Assembly: GCF_020283565.1 (NCBI RefSeq)
Contig: NC_060060.1
Location: 22,940,001 to 23,004,000 of the forward strand
Direction of reading: 5' to 3'
DNA: 64,000 nucleotides
From: Trifolium pratense
Taxonomy: Eukaryota; Streptophyta; Magnoliopsida; Fabales; Fabaceae
Shown: piece after piece, positions 44,840-55,257 of the stretch
Numbering within the stretch: position 1 is the first letter of the stretch
How the letters are laid out: the number at the start of each line of letters is the position of its first letter
Translations under genes and position numbers: made by a program
Notes under the pieces: generated by a model
Told to the model about the DNA's origin: nothing
The model's database searches: none
Seen by the model: only the letters and a program-made list of their open reading frames with translations

Positions 44840-47800
44840 TTAGCTATAATATTGTTTTAATTTTTGGGCGTTCCAAGGTCGAGGAAGTTTCTTTCCTCGA
44901 AGATCCTCGAGATAATATGCGCCATTTTCTGTTTTGTCAATGACGCGATATGGTCCTTCCCAGTTAGCCGCCAGTTTACCATCCTGGGAGTCCTTAGCAT
45001 TTCGTCTTAAGACGAGGCTGCCCACTTCAAATTCTCTTTTGATGACTTTGACGTCGTGTCGAGCAGCTATTTTTTGTTTAAGGGTGGCTTCTCGGAGGGA
45101 TGCCCCCGTGCGGATCTCTTTGACGAGATCAAGCTCTTCACGGAGAGCTTCGTCGTTCATTTCCTCTTCGAGCGGTTGCTCGGTTCGGCGAGATGGCTCG
45201 CCTACCTCCACGGGGATGACTGCTTCTGTTCCATATACCATTCTAAATGGAGTCTCCCCGGTTGTGGAGTGTGGTGTTGTGCGATAGGCCTAAAGGACGC
45301 TTTCGAGCTCCTCGACCCATTTCTTTTTATTTTGGTCCAATCTTCGTCGTAGGCCGCGCAGGATTACTCTGTTGGCGGCCTCGGCTTGCCCGTTAGTTTG
45401 GGGGTGTTCCACGGAAGTGAAATGTTGCTTGGTCCCCAGGGCAGCGAGGAAGTCTTGGAATCCTTTGTCCGTGAACTGTGTCCCGTTGTCCGTGACGACG
45501 GCTTGTGGTATCCCAAATCGGCAGAGTACGTCGCGTTTGAAGAAACGGAGTATCCTGAACGACGTTATGTCGGAGAGGGGTTCTGCCTCTACCCACTTGG
45601 TGAAGTAGTCCACGGCGACTATTAAAAATTTATTTTGGTGGAGTCCCTTTGTGAAGGGGCCAAGTATATCCATGCCCCACCACGCGAAGGGCCATGGTGA
45701 CGACAAAGATTTGAGTTCGTGGGGAGGAGCCAGGTGCATGTCCCCATGTCGTTGACATTTGTCGCATTTTTTCACATGGTTCTTAGCGTCTTGCTGCATG
45801 GTGGGCCAGTAGTATCCTGCTCGAAGAGCTTTCCTGGCCAGCGATCTTCCTCCCAGGTGCTGGGCGTTGATCCCCTCGTGAACCTCGCGCAGGATGTAGT
45901 CGATTGTTTCCTCGTCGACACATTTTAAGAGCGGGATTGAGAACCCTCGTCTGTATAACTTTATGTCGAGGATGACGTATGCGCATGCTCGACGTCTAAC
46001 TATGGCTGCTTCTTTCTGATCGTCGGGGAGGGTTCCATTCGCGAGGAAGTTATATACGGGGGTCATCCAGCAGTTTTTGTCGCCGATGACATTTATGTCG
46101 ATGACGTTGGTCGTCTTCTCGATGCTTGGTCGAGGGAGTATTTCTTGAATGACGGACTTGTTTCCGCCTTTCTTTTTTGTGCTCGCCAGTTTGGACAGGA
46201 TGTCTGCCCGTTTGTTATGCTCACGTGGAACGTGTTGCACTTCCACGGACTCGAACTTGGTGATTTTTTCCTTCACTAATGCTAAGTACTCGGAGAGGTT
46301 ATCATTTTTGGCTTGATATTCCCCTAATACCTGTGAGGCAACCAGTTGCGAATCTGTGAAGATTTTAATCTCTTTTGCCTCCATGTCCTCGGCCAACCGT
46401 AGTCCTGCTAGGAAGGCTTCGTATTCTGCCTGGTTGTTCGATGTCGGGAAGGATAGCGCTAGGGATACCTCGATGATGATCCCGTTCTCGTTTTCCAGGA
46501 TAATTCCTGCTCCTGCTCCCGTGGCACTTGATGCTCCGTCGACGAATATTGTCCATTTGTTTGCCTCGCTTGTCGTGGAGGATGGACTCGTCATTTCGGC
46601 CACGAAGTCTGCTAAGACTTGTGATTTTAGTGCTTTTCTGATTTCGTAACGAATGTCGAATTCGAAAAGCTCGAGGGACCATTTGAGCATCCTGCCCGCC
46701 ATATCTGGCCGACCAAGCAATGACTTGATTGGTTGGTCGGTTCGGACTACGATTGTGTGTGCTAGGAAGTAGTGACGTAGTCTTCTTGCTGCGTTGATCA
46801 AGGCAAGGGCCACCTTCTCGATTTGTGTATATCTGAGTTCGGGCCCCTGGAGAGCCTTGCTTGTAAAGTACACTGGTTTTTGTCCTTCCGTTGTTTCACG
46901 GACAAGGGCTGCGCTGACGGCCTCAGATGCGACGGAGAGGTAGATGTATAACACTTCCTCGACATCCGGGCGCGAGAGGACTGGGGGTTCGGACAGGGCC
47001 TTCTTAAGATGTTGGAGGGCCTGCTCGCACTCGTCCGTCCATTCGAACACAGCTTCTTTCCTTAGTAATTTGAAAAGCGGTAATGCGTGTTGAGCAGATT
47101 TTGCTACGAAGCGAGACAATGAGGTCAGCATTCCGTTCAGGGTTTGTATGGATTTCTTGTTGTTCGGAGTTGGGAGCTCCGTAAAGGCACGACATTTGTC
47201 GGGGTTGGCTTCGATTCCTCGTTCTGTTAGGTAGAATCCGAGGAACTTTCCTGCTCGTACCCCGAAGGTGCACTTTTCTGGGTTGAATCGCATGTTGTGT
47301 TTTCTGGCCTGCTCGAAGACCTTACGTAAGTGGGCGGTATGGTCGATTTCCTCATGGGATTTTACGATCATGTCGTCCATGTAGACTTCGAGCATGTCGC
47401 CTATTTCTCCCCGGAATACTTTGTTCATCATCCGCTGGTATGTAGCACCAGCGTTTTTTAGACCGAAGGGCATTACGTTGTAGTAATAGTTGCCCGACTC
47501 GGTCATGAAAGCTGTTTTTCCCCTGTCGGCCACAGCCATTGGGATTTGATTGTATCCTGAATATGCATCCATAAAAGACAATAATTTAAATCCAGAAGAA
47601 TTATCGACTAGTTTATCAATGCAAGGTAAAGGATAAGAATCTTTAGGGCAGGCCCTATTGAGATCGGTATAGTCAACACACATTCTCCATTTTCCATTAG
47701 ATTTTTTAACTAGTACAACGTTTGACAACCAGGTAGTGTATCTGGCTTCAGAAATAAAATTTGCCTCTAGGAGGTCTTTTACAGCTTTTTCAGCAGCCTT

Positions 47801-48760
47801 CGCTTTTTCGGGAGACTGCCTACGCCTACGTTGCACTACGGCACTAGCAAGTGGGTCGACAGTAAGTTGATGACAAGCGATGTTTGGATCCAGCCCGGGC
47901 ATGTCGGCAGCGTGCCATGCGAACAAGTCAGCATTTTCTCTAAGGCAGGCTTTCAGCTGCTTCCTCGCCAACTCGGGGAGCCCCGTCCCAATCTTGACCC
48001 CTTTTTCTGGATCCTCGCCAAACAGGACTATCTCGAAGTCTCCATCTGGAATGGGGCGATAATGCTCTTTGCTCGCCTCGTCGTCCTCCTTCTCCTCCTT
48101 CCTCAGCTTTTTCTCCTCCTTATGTTCTTTCTTGGAGGTGCGGCTGTCAAGATCAACAGAGCTCACACTTGGACCGGGCAGACTTGGTGGTGCTTCCGGG
48201 GATGGCTTTGGTGGTGTTTCCGAGGAAGGCTTTGGCTTCTTTGGTTCAGGAGCTTTGCCAATGAAATTGTTGCCTTTGGATGCTGCGTCAAAGCACCTCC
48301 TCGCGGCTTCAATGTCCCCGTGTAGAGTAGCCACCTGCCCCTTATGAGTGTAATACTTCATCTTCAGGTGGGCAGTGGAGGGGACAGCGATCAGGTCTGC
48401 TATAGTCGTCCTGCCGATGATGCATTGGTAGAGGCAGGGGCAGTCCACGACCAAGAATTTGACCCTGATCGACTTGGCAGTTTCCTCGGAGCCAAAAGTG
48501 ACTATGAGGTCGACATAGCCCCAAGGCCTAGTGGTTGCCCCGTTGAATCCTGTGAGATCTGAGCCCAAGTACGGGGTGAGGTGTGTCTCGTCCAGCTGTA
48601 AGGTCCTGAACAAACTGGCGTACATAATGTCGCAGGAGCTCCCCGAATCGATGAGGACCCGACGAACGTCCATGTTGGCCATGTCTGCCCGGACGAGGAG
48701 GGGAATTTGGAAATTGGCTGTCCCACCGGGCAGCTCTTCTCGATAGAAGGCTAAAGGCAT
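44840..48760 (-). pseudogene. pol: pol of the Tat element (PR-RT-RH-aRH-INT), interrupted by TAG
   Basis: Frame 48760-45290 (1156 residues) ends at an in-frame TAG (45292-45290). The same frame reopens and runs to 44840 with the integrase C-terminus (VYGTEAVIPVEVG, GPYRV). Protease is DSG at 38-40; RT has YMDD at 460-463; the first RNase H is about 605-715; a second, archaeal-type RNase H is about 735-860 (D741, E779, D803, D853). Integrase has a zinc site (H961, H968, C999, C1002) and catalytic D1031, D1091 and E1127 with D-35-E spacing. All catalytic residues are present. The TAG sits where related elements have Trp, before AYRTT, so it is a nonsense change that removes the integrase tail. 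Confidence 0.93.
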
Positions 48761-48763
48761 TGA

Positions 48764-50782
48764 TCACCCCTTCGCCTTGTCCAGCGTTGCGTTCATATTC
48801 GAGGACGTGTTGATGAGATCCTCGAATTTTCTTTTTATTGATCCGACGGTGTGCTTGTCCATGTGACCACCGGATATGACGAATGAGTCTGTGAAATAGT
48901 CCCACGTGCTAAGCGTAGGACCAGTATAGGTGTCCCCAAAACCGCTGGGGATAGCAAAATCTTCTGGCCGGGATACGCTCATAGCTATCTGTTTGGCGTT
49001 GTTCTGCCCGGCTGGTTGTGGAGGTATCTCCTCGACCGCGCGTGTCTCCGCGGCCTCTGGTCGAGGGTCGTTGTTTCTTTTGATGAACTCTCCCAGGTGT
49101 CCACTCCTTATCATTATTTCAATAGCATCCTTCAGCTGGATGCAGTCGTCGGTCCTGTGACCGTAACTCTTGTGGTATCTGCAATACCTATTCTTGTCTT
49201 GGCCAGGCTTTAGAGGGGTTGGCTTTGGTTGCTTCACACCTGCTCTGTTAAACTCGGAGATGTGAACTTCAGCAAATATTTCTCCCCGAGATTTGACGAG
49301 GGGGGTGTAGGTGCTGAATGCGCTTGGAGGGCCACGGGGCTCTCGTCTTTCGCCCCTCCTTCTGTCTCTGCTCCTCTCGCCACCCCTATCGCCGCCTCTG
49401 TCGTTTCCTCTGTCGCCGCCCCTATCATCGTTCCTATGGGAGGACTCGCGGGCAGGGTGGCTGCTCCCAGGTCGGGCAAGGCGGGCGACATCAGCTGCCT
49501 GGACTTCCTCATACTCAATGTATTTTTGAGCTTTTAGGAGGAGGTCGTCCCAGGTGGGTGGTTTTTCTATGCCAACAGCTTTGGCAAAATCGCTGCCCGG
49601 GCGAAGGCCCCTCTGCAGCAAGTACTTCTTCATGTCGTCGGTCGTCTCGACTTGCACGGCCTCTTTATTGAACCTCTCGACGAAATTGCGGAGAGTTTCT
49701 TCCTCGGCTTGGTATATGGCCTCCAAGGCGTGCACAGTTTTTGGGTGCTTGCGGGAAGCAGTGAAGTGTCTACAAAACTGGTCTGTAAGGTCCTTCCACG
49801 AGTAGATAGATTGAGGGGGCAGGCTTTGGTACCATGCCATTGCTCCTTTTCTCAGCGTGGTCAGAAAAAGTCTGCATCTGATGGCACCGCTAATATTCCT
49901 GAAATCCAGGTTAGCGTTGACATTAGCTATGTGATCGTCGGGGTCGGTCAAACCATCGTACGCGGGGAGCGTAGGAGGTCTCTCGAAGCCCTTTGGAACA
50001 CGCTTCCTCAGAATGTCTGCGGACAGGGGGCATCGGGGATCACCCTCGTCACTCCCGTTGGGAGAATGGTCCTCGGAAGACCGGGGAGAATAATCGCTGG
50101 GCATGGGCGTTGGACTGCGAGATTTGCGAGGACGGTAGCTGCCCGACGCGCCATGCTTGGCCATCATCGCCAACCCTTGAGGTGAATGGCGGCGCGGAGC
50201 TTCGTGTTTCCCTTTCTTGCTCGGGGAGAGTCTGCCCTCGCGATGTGGAGGTGTGCGATCCCTCTTCCGAGGAGTAACTTCGACCCTCTCTAGGTCGGGG
50301 CGTCGATGTTTGACGGCCGCCGGACGGGGAGGGGAAGGAGTAGTCTGGTGTCTCAGCGGGGGAGAGTTGGTCTTTCTACGGCGCCGGCTCCTTTCCAGCG
50401 CGGTGATTCTTTCACTTTGTTCGTCTAGTCGACGGCATTGAGCCTGCATGGCCTCCGTTGTTTGTTTCAGAGCAGCGATCAAGGCTGTGATCTCGGAATT
50501 CGCCAAGATGGCGGGCTGTCCAGCGTTGTTTGCCGGAGTTTCTTGTTTGAATTGCGAGCGTTTGCCCAATCGACGATCGGTTAGGACCTCGACGTTTTCT
50601 TCATCGGAAGAGAGTGAGGTTTCCCGTCCGTCGCGGGAGTCGGTTTTTGGACCGCGTGTTACGGTGGTATCGTCACGCACCGGAGACAGAACGGTGTTAT
50701 GTTGCGGCGGCGGAGAGGGTGGAACGTTGAGCACGTTCTCGTCGCCGGTATTGGTGTTAAGTTGCTGTGATGAACTAGCCAT
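48764..50782 (-). CDS. gag: Gag of the Tat element
   Basis: 672 residues. The N-terminal 250 are low-complexity, rich in R, S and P. The retrotransposon gag domain is at about 260-400 (AWYQSLPPQSI, WKDLTDQFCRHF). An RGD-rich arginine tract lies at 450-485 and a variant zinc knuckle CRYHKSYGHRTDDC at 534-547 (Cys, His, His, Cys), as in other Tat elements. It ends with TGA at 48766-48764. The pol frame continues in the same frame one codon later (Ser, then Met at 48760), so gag and pol are a single reading frame split by one stop. A Gag-Pol product would need readthrough. Confidence 0.93.
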   Translation of the reverse strand: MASSSQQLNTNTGDENVLNVPPSPPPQHNTVLSPVRDDTTVTRGPKTDSRDGRETSLSSDEENVEVLTDRRLGKRSQFKQETPANNAGQPAILANSEITALIAALKQTTEAMQAQCRRLDEQSERITALERSRRRRKTNSPPLRHQTTPSPPRPAAVKHRRPDLERVEVTPRKRDRTPPHREGRLSPSKKGKHEAPRRHSPQGLAMMAKHGASGSYRPRKSRSPTPMPSDYSPRSSEDHSPNGSDEGDPRCPLSADILRKRVPKGFERPPTLPAYDGLTDPDDHIANVNANLDFRNISGAIRCRLFLTTLRKGAMAWYQSLPPQSIYSWKDLTDQFCRHFTASRKHPKTVHALEAIYQAEEETLRNFVERFNKEAVQVETTDDMKKYLLQRGLRPGSDFAKAVGIEKPPTWDDLLLKAQKYIEYEEVQAADVARLARPGSSHPARESSHRNDDRGGDRGNDRGGDRGGERSRDRRRGERREPRGPPSAFSTYTPLVKSRGEIFAEVHISEFNRAGVKQPKPTPLKPGQDKNRYCRYHKSYGHRTDDCIQLKDAIEIMIRSGHLGEFIKRNNDPRPEAAETRAVEEIPPQPAGQNNAKQIAMSVSRPEDFAIPSGFGDTYTGPTLSTWDYFTDSFVISGGHMDKHTVGSIKRKFEDLINTSSNMNATLDKAKG

Positions 50783-50855
50783 GGTGAAAGTTGTTGAGAG
50801 AATCGGTTTTGATCTTTGTTTCTTTAGGAAAGATTAAAGAAGGGGAGGAACTCAG

Positions 50856-50873
50856 TTCCCACAGACGGCGCCA
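50856..50873 (-). other. primer-binding site
   Basis: The minus strand TGGCGCCGTCTGTGGGAA starts one base after the 5' LTR. The TGG complements the CCA end of a tRNA. The tRNA species was not determined. Confidence 0.85.
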
Positions 50874-50874
50874 C

Positions 50875-51465
50875 TGATCTAACCTGATGATCAGAAAGGT
50901 TGAGGCCGGTCCGTTGAGCAAGCTTCCACACCGAAGGGGGGATTTGTACCTGCAGGTGCTCCGATGCCTAAGTCAGCAAAGAGAACAAGAGAGATCAAAT
51001 AGAAGAGAGAGAAAGTAGAATGCAGAATGAATCAGAATACCTGGCTCTCCTGTCTAGGAGAGCTTATATAGTGCCCCCAGCGCTGGGCCAAAGGTTGGTC
51101 TATTGGGCCGGGATAACCGGCCCAATAGACTCAACTGCCAAGATAGTCCCCGTATCGTAGGGGAAGGCCGTTATTGGCCTCTATCTTGGTTGGAGCCGTT
51201 CCGCTATTCGCGGGTAAGGGATAGGCTCCGTGACAGCTGTGGCTGGATAAAGGAGCACGTGCTAAACGTGCTGCTTAGCTGTTAAGCTACGATGGAATGG
51301 ATCAACATGCATGGATATACGAACACGTGTTTAACGTGTTGCTTACCCATTATGTCGAGCAGGGCACGTCATTGGCTGACGTGTCGGGGAAGTCTCCCCT
51401 TATTGGGCTGTGCCCCAAATGTCGGGCAGAAGTGATTGGGCCAGCCCTTGGCCCAGTCCAGAACA
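50875..51465 (-). repeat. 5' LTR of the Tat element
   Basis: 591 bp and the promoter-bearing copy for the genomic RNA. The TATA-like CTATATAAGC is at 51062-51071. It differs from the other LTR at about ten positions and one indel. Confidence 0.93.
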
Positions 51466-51663
51466 ATAATCATATAGAGGTTTTGTGACAAGGCGGTGAT
51501 TAAGTGACAAATGAAGAGAAATAAGCAAGTCATCAAGGCGCGAATAAACGTGTTCTAGCATTTTTCGTCTAATATAAATTCAGTTTACAAAGCATATATG
51601 CCTTAGCAATATTTAATGTTACGTATAATCCCTCCTATATATATAATTAATCTTAACTTAAGC

Positions 51664-52008
51664 TATTAGAATTTGGGAGGCCTATACTTAATCACAAAAG
51701 CTGGTTTGAGAGTTGAGATTTGCACTACACTTATAAAGGTTATCTATGTCATATCTCTAGCCAATGTGGAACTTCTAACACACTCCCTCACGTCCAGAAC
51801 TGAATAAGCTGGAACGTGAAATCAACAATAACGGGTGGCTGAGAGGTCTCCACAACAAACAACAAATGGATCTAGGATATGAACCGATACCATATTAAAA
51901 TTTGGGAGGCCTATACTCAACCCAAAAACTACCTTGAGAGTTGAGGTTTGCACTACACTTATAACGACTATCTATGTCATATCTCTAGCCAATGTGAGAC
52001 TTCTAACA
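51664..52008 (-). mobile_element. TRIM element, 345 bp
   Basis: Terminal direct repeats of about 116 bp (51664-51780 and 51893-52008) read TGTTAGAAGTYYCACATTGG on the minus strand. TGGTATCGGTTCATATCC follows the first as a primer-binding site resembling that for initiator Met tRNA. GACGTGAGGGAGTG precedes the second as polypurine tract. Flanks TAAGC and TAAAC look like a TSD with one change. No coding capacity. Confidence 0.85.
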
Positions 52009-52369
52009 TAAACAGAGTGAGACTTCTTGCTTCTTTGTTTCTATCGGATGCAAACTTAATTATTCCTATATATGTTTGAGCTTGTTTTTCTTCTTTAACC
52101 TTGAATTGCTTGGACCATCCTAATTTCTTGAGTTCTTCTATGAATGATAACCTTATCTGCACACTCAAAAAAATAAATTACTCACTTTATTTTTCGAAAA
52201 ATAAATTACTCACTTAAATATATAGTATGTAAGACTTTCATCTAAATTAATTAGGAGCTAGACTTCTAAATTTCTTTGATATATTACACAAATATTCTAA
52301 TCAAAGCATTAGTATAAGAATGTGTAAGTATAAGATTTAAATACTCTTTTGTTGTATCCGTTCTTTCTT

Positions 52370-52459
52370 ATTCATATATAAATATATATGTTTGAAGAAA
52401 GATAATATTTTGGGATTCATATATAAATATATATGTTTGAAGAAAGATAATATTTTGGG
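52370..52459. repeat. perfect 2 x 45-bp tandem duplication
   Basis: A 45-bp unit starting ATTCATATATAAATATATAT and ending ATAATATTTTGGG is repeated exactly once, directly adjacent. Confidence 0.9.
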
Positions 52460-52703
52460 TAAGATTTGGGATAGTTTTGGTCATCAACAAAGAAAAATAA
52501 TGTACATAGAAAATATTATTACAAGGTGAGGTTAGTTCTATTAGCTAATACTATACAAACTAAATTGAACTTTGCTAATTTGTTTTCTTCATTGTCCAAT
52601 GTAAAAAAATAAATAAATAAATAAATAAATAAAGCAAAACCTTTATTTGATCACAATACTAATTAGTGTTACAAACGAATTTGGTGGTGTCTTGATGTGT
52701 AGT

Positions 52704-52845
52704 GTTGATTCAACACCAAGAGTTCCCCCAAACACTTCATTGAACAAAAACTAATTATCATTAAATTCTAATGACTTTTAGATCATATATATATCATAGA
52801 TCCTTTTGTATGAAGCATTCAGAGGAACTCTAAGAGAAAATCAAC
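52704..52845 (-). ncRNA. MIR395: MIR395 precursor, copy F (second subtype)
   Basis: A 142-nt minus-strand hairpin with the mature miR395 at 52720-52740 (A plus TGAAGTGTTTGGGGGAACTC) on the 3' arm. The 5' arm GAGTTCCTCTGAATGCTTCA and the long loop match copy E. A TATA-like ATATAAATAG lies at 52912-52923. The nearest element boundaries (TRIM at 52008, SINE at 53820) leave the promoter block intact. Confidence 0.9.
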
Positions 52846-52943
52846 AAATAATATTCAACTAGACATACTTCACTGCCTTGTTGTCTTGGTTAAATAATCA
52901 TCGATAAGTGCTCTATTTATATTAGATAGATTATGTTCAAAAG

Positions 52944-52955
52944 GACCCAAAAAAA
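52944..52955 (+). mobile_element. tail-only micro-retroposon in the MIR395 copy F promoter block
   Basis: GACCCAAAAAAA lies between ATGTTCAAAAG repeats (52933-52943 and 52956-52966). It sits about 20-30 bp upstream of the TATA-like box; copy E lacks it. Confidence 0.55.
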
Positions 52956-53115
52956 ATGTTCAAAAGACAAATAAACATGAATCTTTGTGTGGCCAATGTA
53001 TAAAGTTTGTTTGTACCACACTGAATAATGAACATGGTCAAGATGTTTGGCAAGAGGGTTTTATTCTTGGATGATATGAAATAAATATTCTTATTGTAAA
53101 GGTATTAAATTCATG

Positions 53116-53807
53116 TAAAAGTATTATTCAGGGGAATTACAGGAAACAGTTGACTTGTAGTGATGTAACTGATCAGTTAATGTGATAGAAGAGTGATTAA
53201 TTAAATAATTATTAAGTAGTAGTTTATTAAATAATTTAGGTATTAATAGTATTTATGTTATTAATTGGACTTTACTTGAATTGTTAGTTAATTAGGCCTT
53301 CAGGCCCATTCAAGATTTTATCCATTTAGAAGTAGTATAAATGGATTTGTGTTCAAAAATCTTTTTCCTAGCCTTTAAGTTCACCAGATAATAATCTTTA
53401 ATCATATAAATCATTTAACCACACTACCAAGCATATTTTTATGTTTTATATTTTTTTGAATTTTAAATAAAGGGTCCAAATTTAATCGGAGAAATTTACA
53501 TGGGAGAGTATTCACTCCGGAAGCCTTGGACCTAATTAAACACTGTCAACTTGCTACAAGCCAACCAAACCACGGGATTTGTGGTCTTGTATTAGACTAT
53601 ATTTTTTTTATTGGAAGTATTAGTCTGTATAAGGTTAAATGTTTAGTATTTTAGCATCGTATCAATATTCATAACATGAAGTCATTATTCTTTCTGGCCT
53701 CTTTATCTACAACATTTATTTATAATGTATTCAATATATTTTGTATTTATTATTTAGCTTGAAGTATTGTGCAAATTTTGGTAAGGGTTATTTAAAAAAG
53801 TTACTCC
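53116..53807. other. AT-rich intergenic sequence, nothing recognised
   Basis: No frame or bounded element was recognised. Confidence 0.4.
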
Positions 53808-53819
53808 TCAGGTCTAAAA

Positions 53820-53945
53820 AGGATAGGATGGTAGCTCGTTGAACTAAGAGTTAAGGAGTTGAAGGTCAACGGTTCAAGTTCTGACAAGAATACAAAACTA
53901 ATAATATTGTAATATACTAACGGTTTGATATTCAAAAAAAAAAAA
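53820..53945 (+). mobile_element. SINE-like element, near-perfect TSD
   Basis: GGTAGCTCGTTGAACTAAG (A-box-like) and GGTTCAAGTTCTG (B-box-like), ending in poly(A). Flanks TCAGGTCTAAAA (53808-53819) and TCAAAGTCTAAAA (53946-53958). Confidence 0.75.
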
Positions 53946-53970
53946 TCAAAGTCTAAAACTTTAAAAAATT

Positions 53971-54066
53971 CTTGTCAAGTAGCCTAGTGACTAGAAATTC
54001 TAGCTTAAAGGTGAACCCCGACTCTTGTGTTTATAACGATATGTCCCTACCAACTGAGCTAAGCTT
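53971..54066 (-). mobile_element. tRNA-derived SINE, same family as 33030
   Basis: The minus strand TTAGCTCAGTTGGTAGGG (A box) and GTCGGGGTTCACC (decayed B box), ending CACTAGGCTACTTGAC, matches the SINE at 33030-33165. No clear TSD. Confidence 0.75.
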
Positions 54067-54069
54067 GGA

Positions 54070-55020
54070 CAATTCAAAGTTCTTTTTAGTTGTAGATATT
54101 TTATACTATAGGGCATTAACATGCATTAGCAGTAATCCCTCCAAATGGAAAACGACGGATAATCACTTATTTTACTCAAAAACTTCATTTTTCATGTTAT
54201 AAATCTCAAATAAGTTTGTTTTCATATATATATATATATAAAAGGACGGATTGATACTCAGATTTACATTGAAACGTACCATAAAGTAAGAGATTCATGT
54301 ATTTTACTCAAAACTCATAAAAGCACAATGTTCTTCGATCAAACATCTACAATTTACGTTTTTACTTGTTAAATTTGTTCTTACATCATACCAAGAGTAT
54401 ATTAAACATGTTATGAACATAAAAATCAATTTCCTTTAAAAAAATTCATCCAAACTAAAACGAAAATGGGGTGGAGAAAGTTCGGGTACGGAGAAATCGA
54501 CATTTTCCCTTTTCTCGTATCACCCATGATTATGAAACCTACTCTCATACCTGGATTCGAAGAAAACTCGAAGATTGACTGTTGAATCTCTTCACTTTCT
54601 CTTGCCCTAGCTCCTCTTCCTTCTCTCTAACTCTCTCAAGAACAAGGAAAAGTGAATGTTTTTCTCTCTCTACCAAGCCATATGGGCGCCCCCACTATGA
54701 GACAAGGCCCATTGGGCCTCAAGCTCAATTGTTCGGTCCAACTCATGTTTAACTCATTACTCGCTTAATAACTAAAGTATTCGATAATTAACTACAGCTA
54801 TTAACTTATTTTAATGTAAAAAAACTTTGAATGATTAAATATTACCTTAATAAGGGAGCACTTCAGACCACTCGTCAAAATTATTTGCAAGAAACCAATC
54901 GATTAGTGGGAAGTCGTTGACCAATTCAACCGTACCGGTTACGACATTAACTACAATCGTTGTTCGGAGTTGATTGATGTATCTGGAGAGTGTTATTAAT
55001 TAGATAAAAACAACATAGTG
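54070..55020. other. intergenic sequence, nothing recognised
   Basis: Includes a pyrimidine-rich stretch at 54590-54690; no supported gene on either strand. Confidence 0.4.
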
Positions 55021-55021
55021 T

Positions 55022-55223
55022 GTGTTTGGTTTAGCGGTGGCTAGAATTGAGTTTGATAGAATTGAGTTTGGAGAATTGGGTTTGAGTAAAAGTGAGTTGA
55101 ATGTAAAGTGATTTATGTTTGGATGTCTTCACAAGAAGTGATTTTGTATAAATATGTTTGGATATTTTTGTGTCAAAATTGCTTTTGAGTGTGTAAATGA
55201 CCAAAATGGGTTTTAACATATTT

Positions 55224-55257
<34 letters not shown>

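Larger units (their letters stand above)
39607..51465 (-). mobile_element. full-length Tat-lineage Ty3/Gypsy retrotransposon, TSD ATAAT
   Basis: LTRs at 39607-40196 and 50875-51465 start TG and end CA and are flanked by ATAAT at 39602-39606 and 51466-51470. The order in minus orientation is 5' LTR, PBS, gag, protease, RT, RNase H, second RNase H, integrase, non-coding region with an antisense gene, PPT and 3' LTR. Integrase after RNase H marks Gypsy; the extra RNase H and the antisense gene mark the Tat lineage. By eye the LTRs differ at about ten sites plus one indel (under 2 percent), so the insertion is recent. GC content is clearly higher than the flanks. Two in-frame stops break the gag-pol frame, so it is probably not autonomous as it stands. 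Confidence 0.95.
52500..53115. repeat. MIR395 duplicated block, second subtype, copy F
   Basis: Paralogous to 35010-35640, including the hairpin and its promoter. The full-length Tat element, a solo LTR and Helitron remains now lie between the two blocks. Confidence 0.8.

Noticed and set aside
49652..50185. Long plus-strand frames opposite gag and pol, for example 177 codons here and 164 codons at 47831-48325
   Set aside because: Shadow frames of the coding strand in GC-rich sequence, with no recognised domain and no promoter or splice context.
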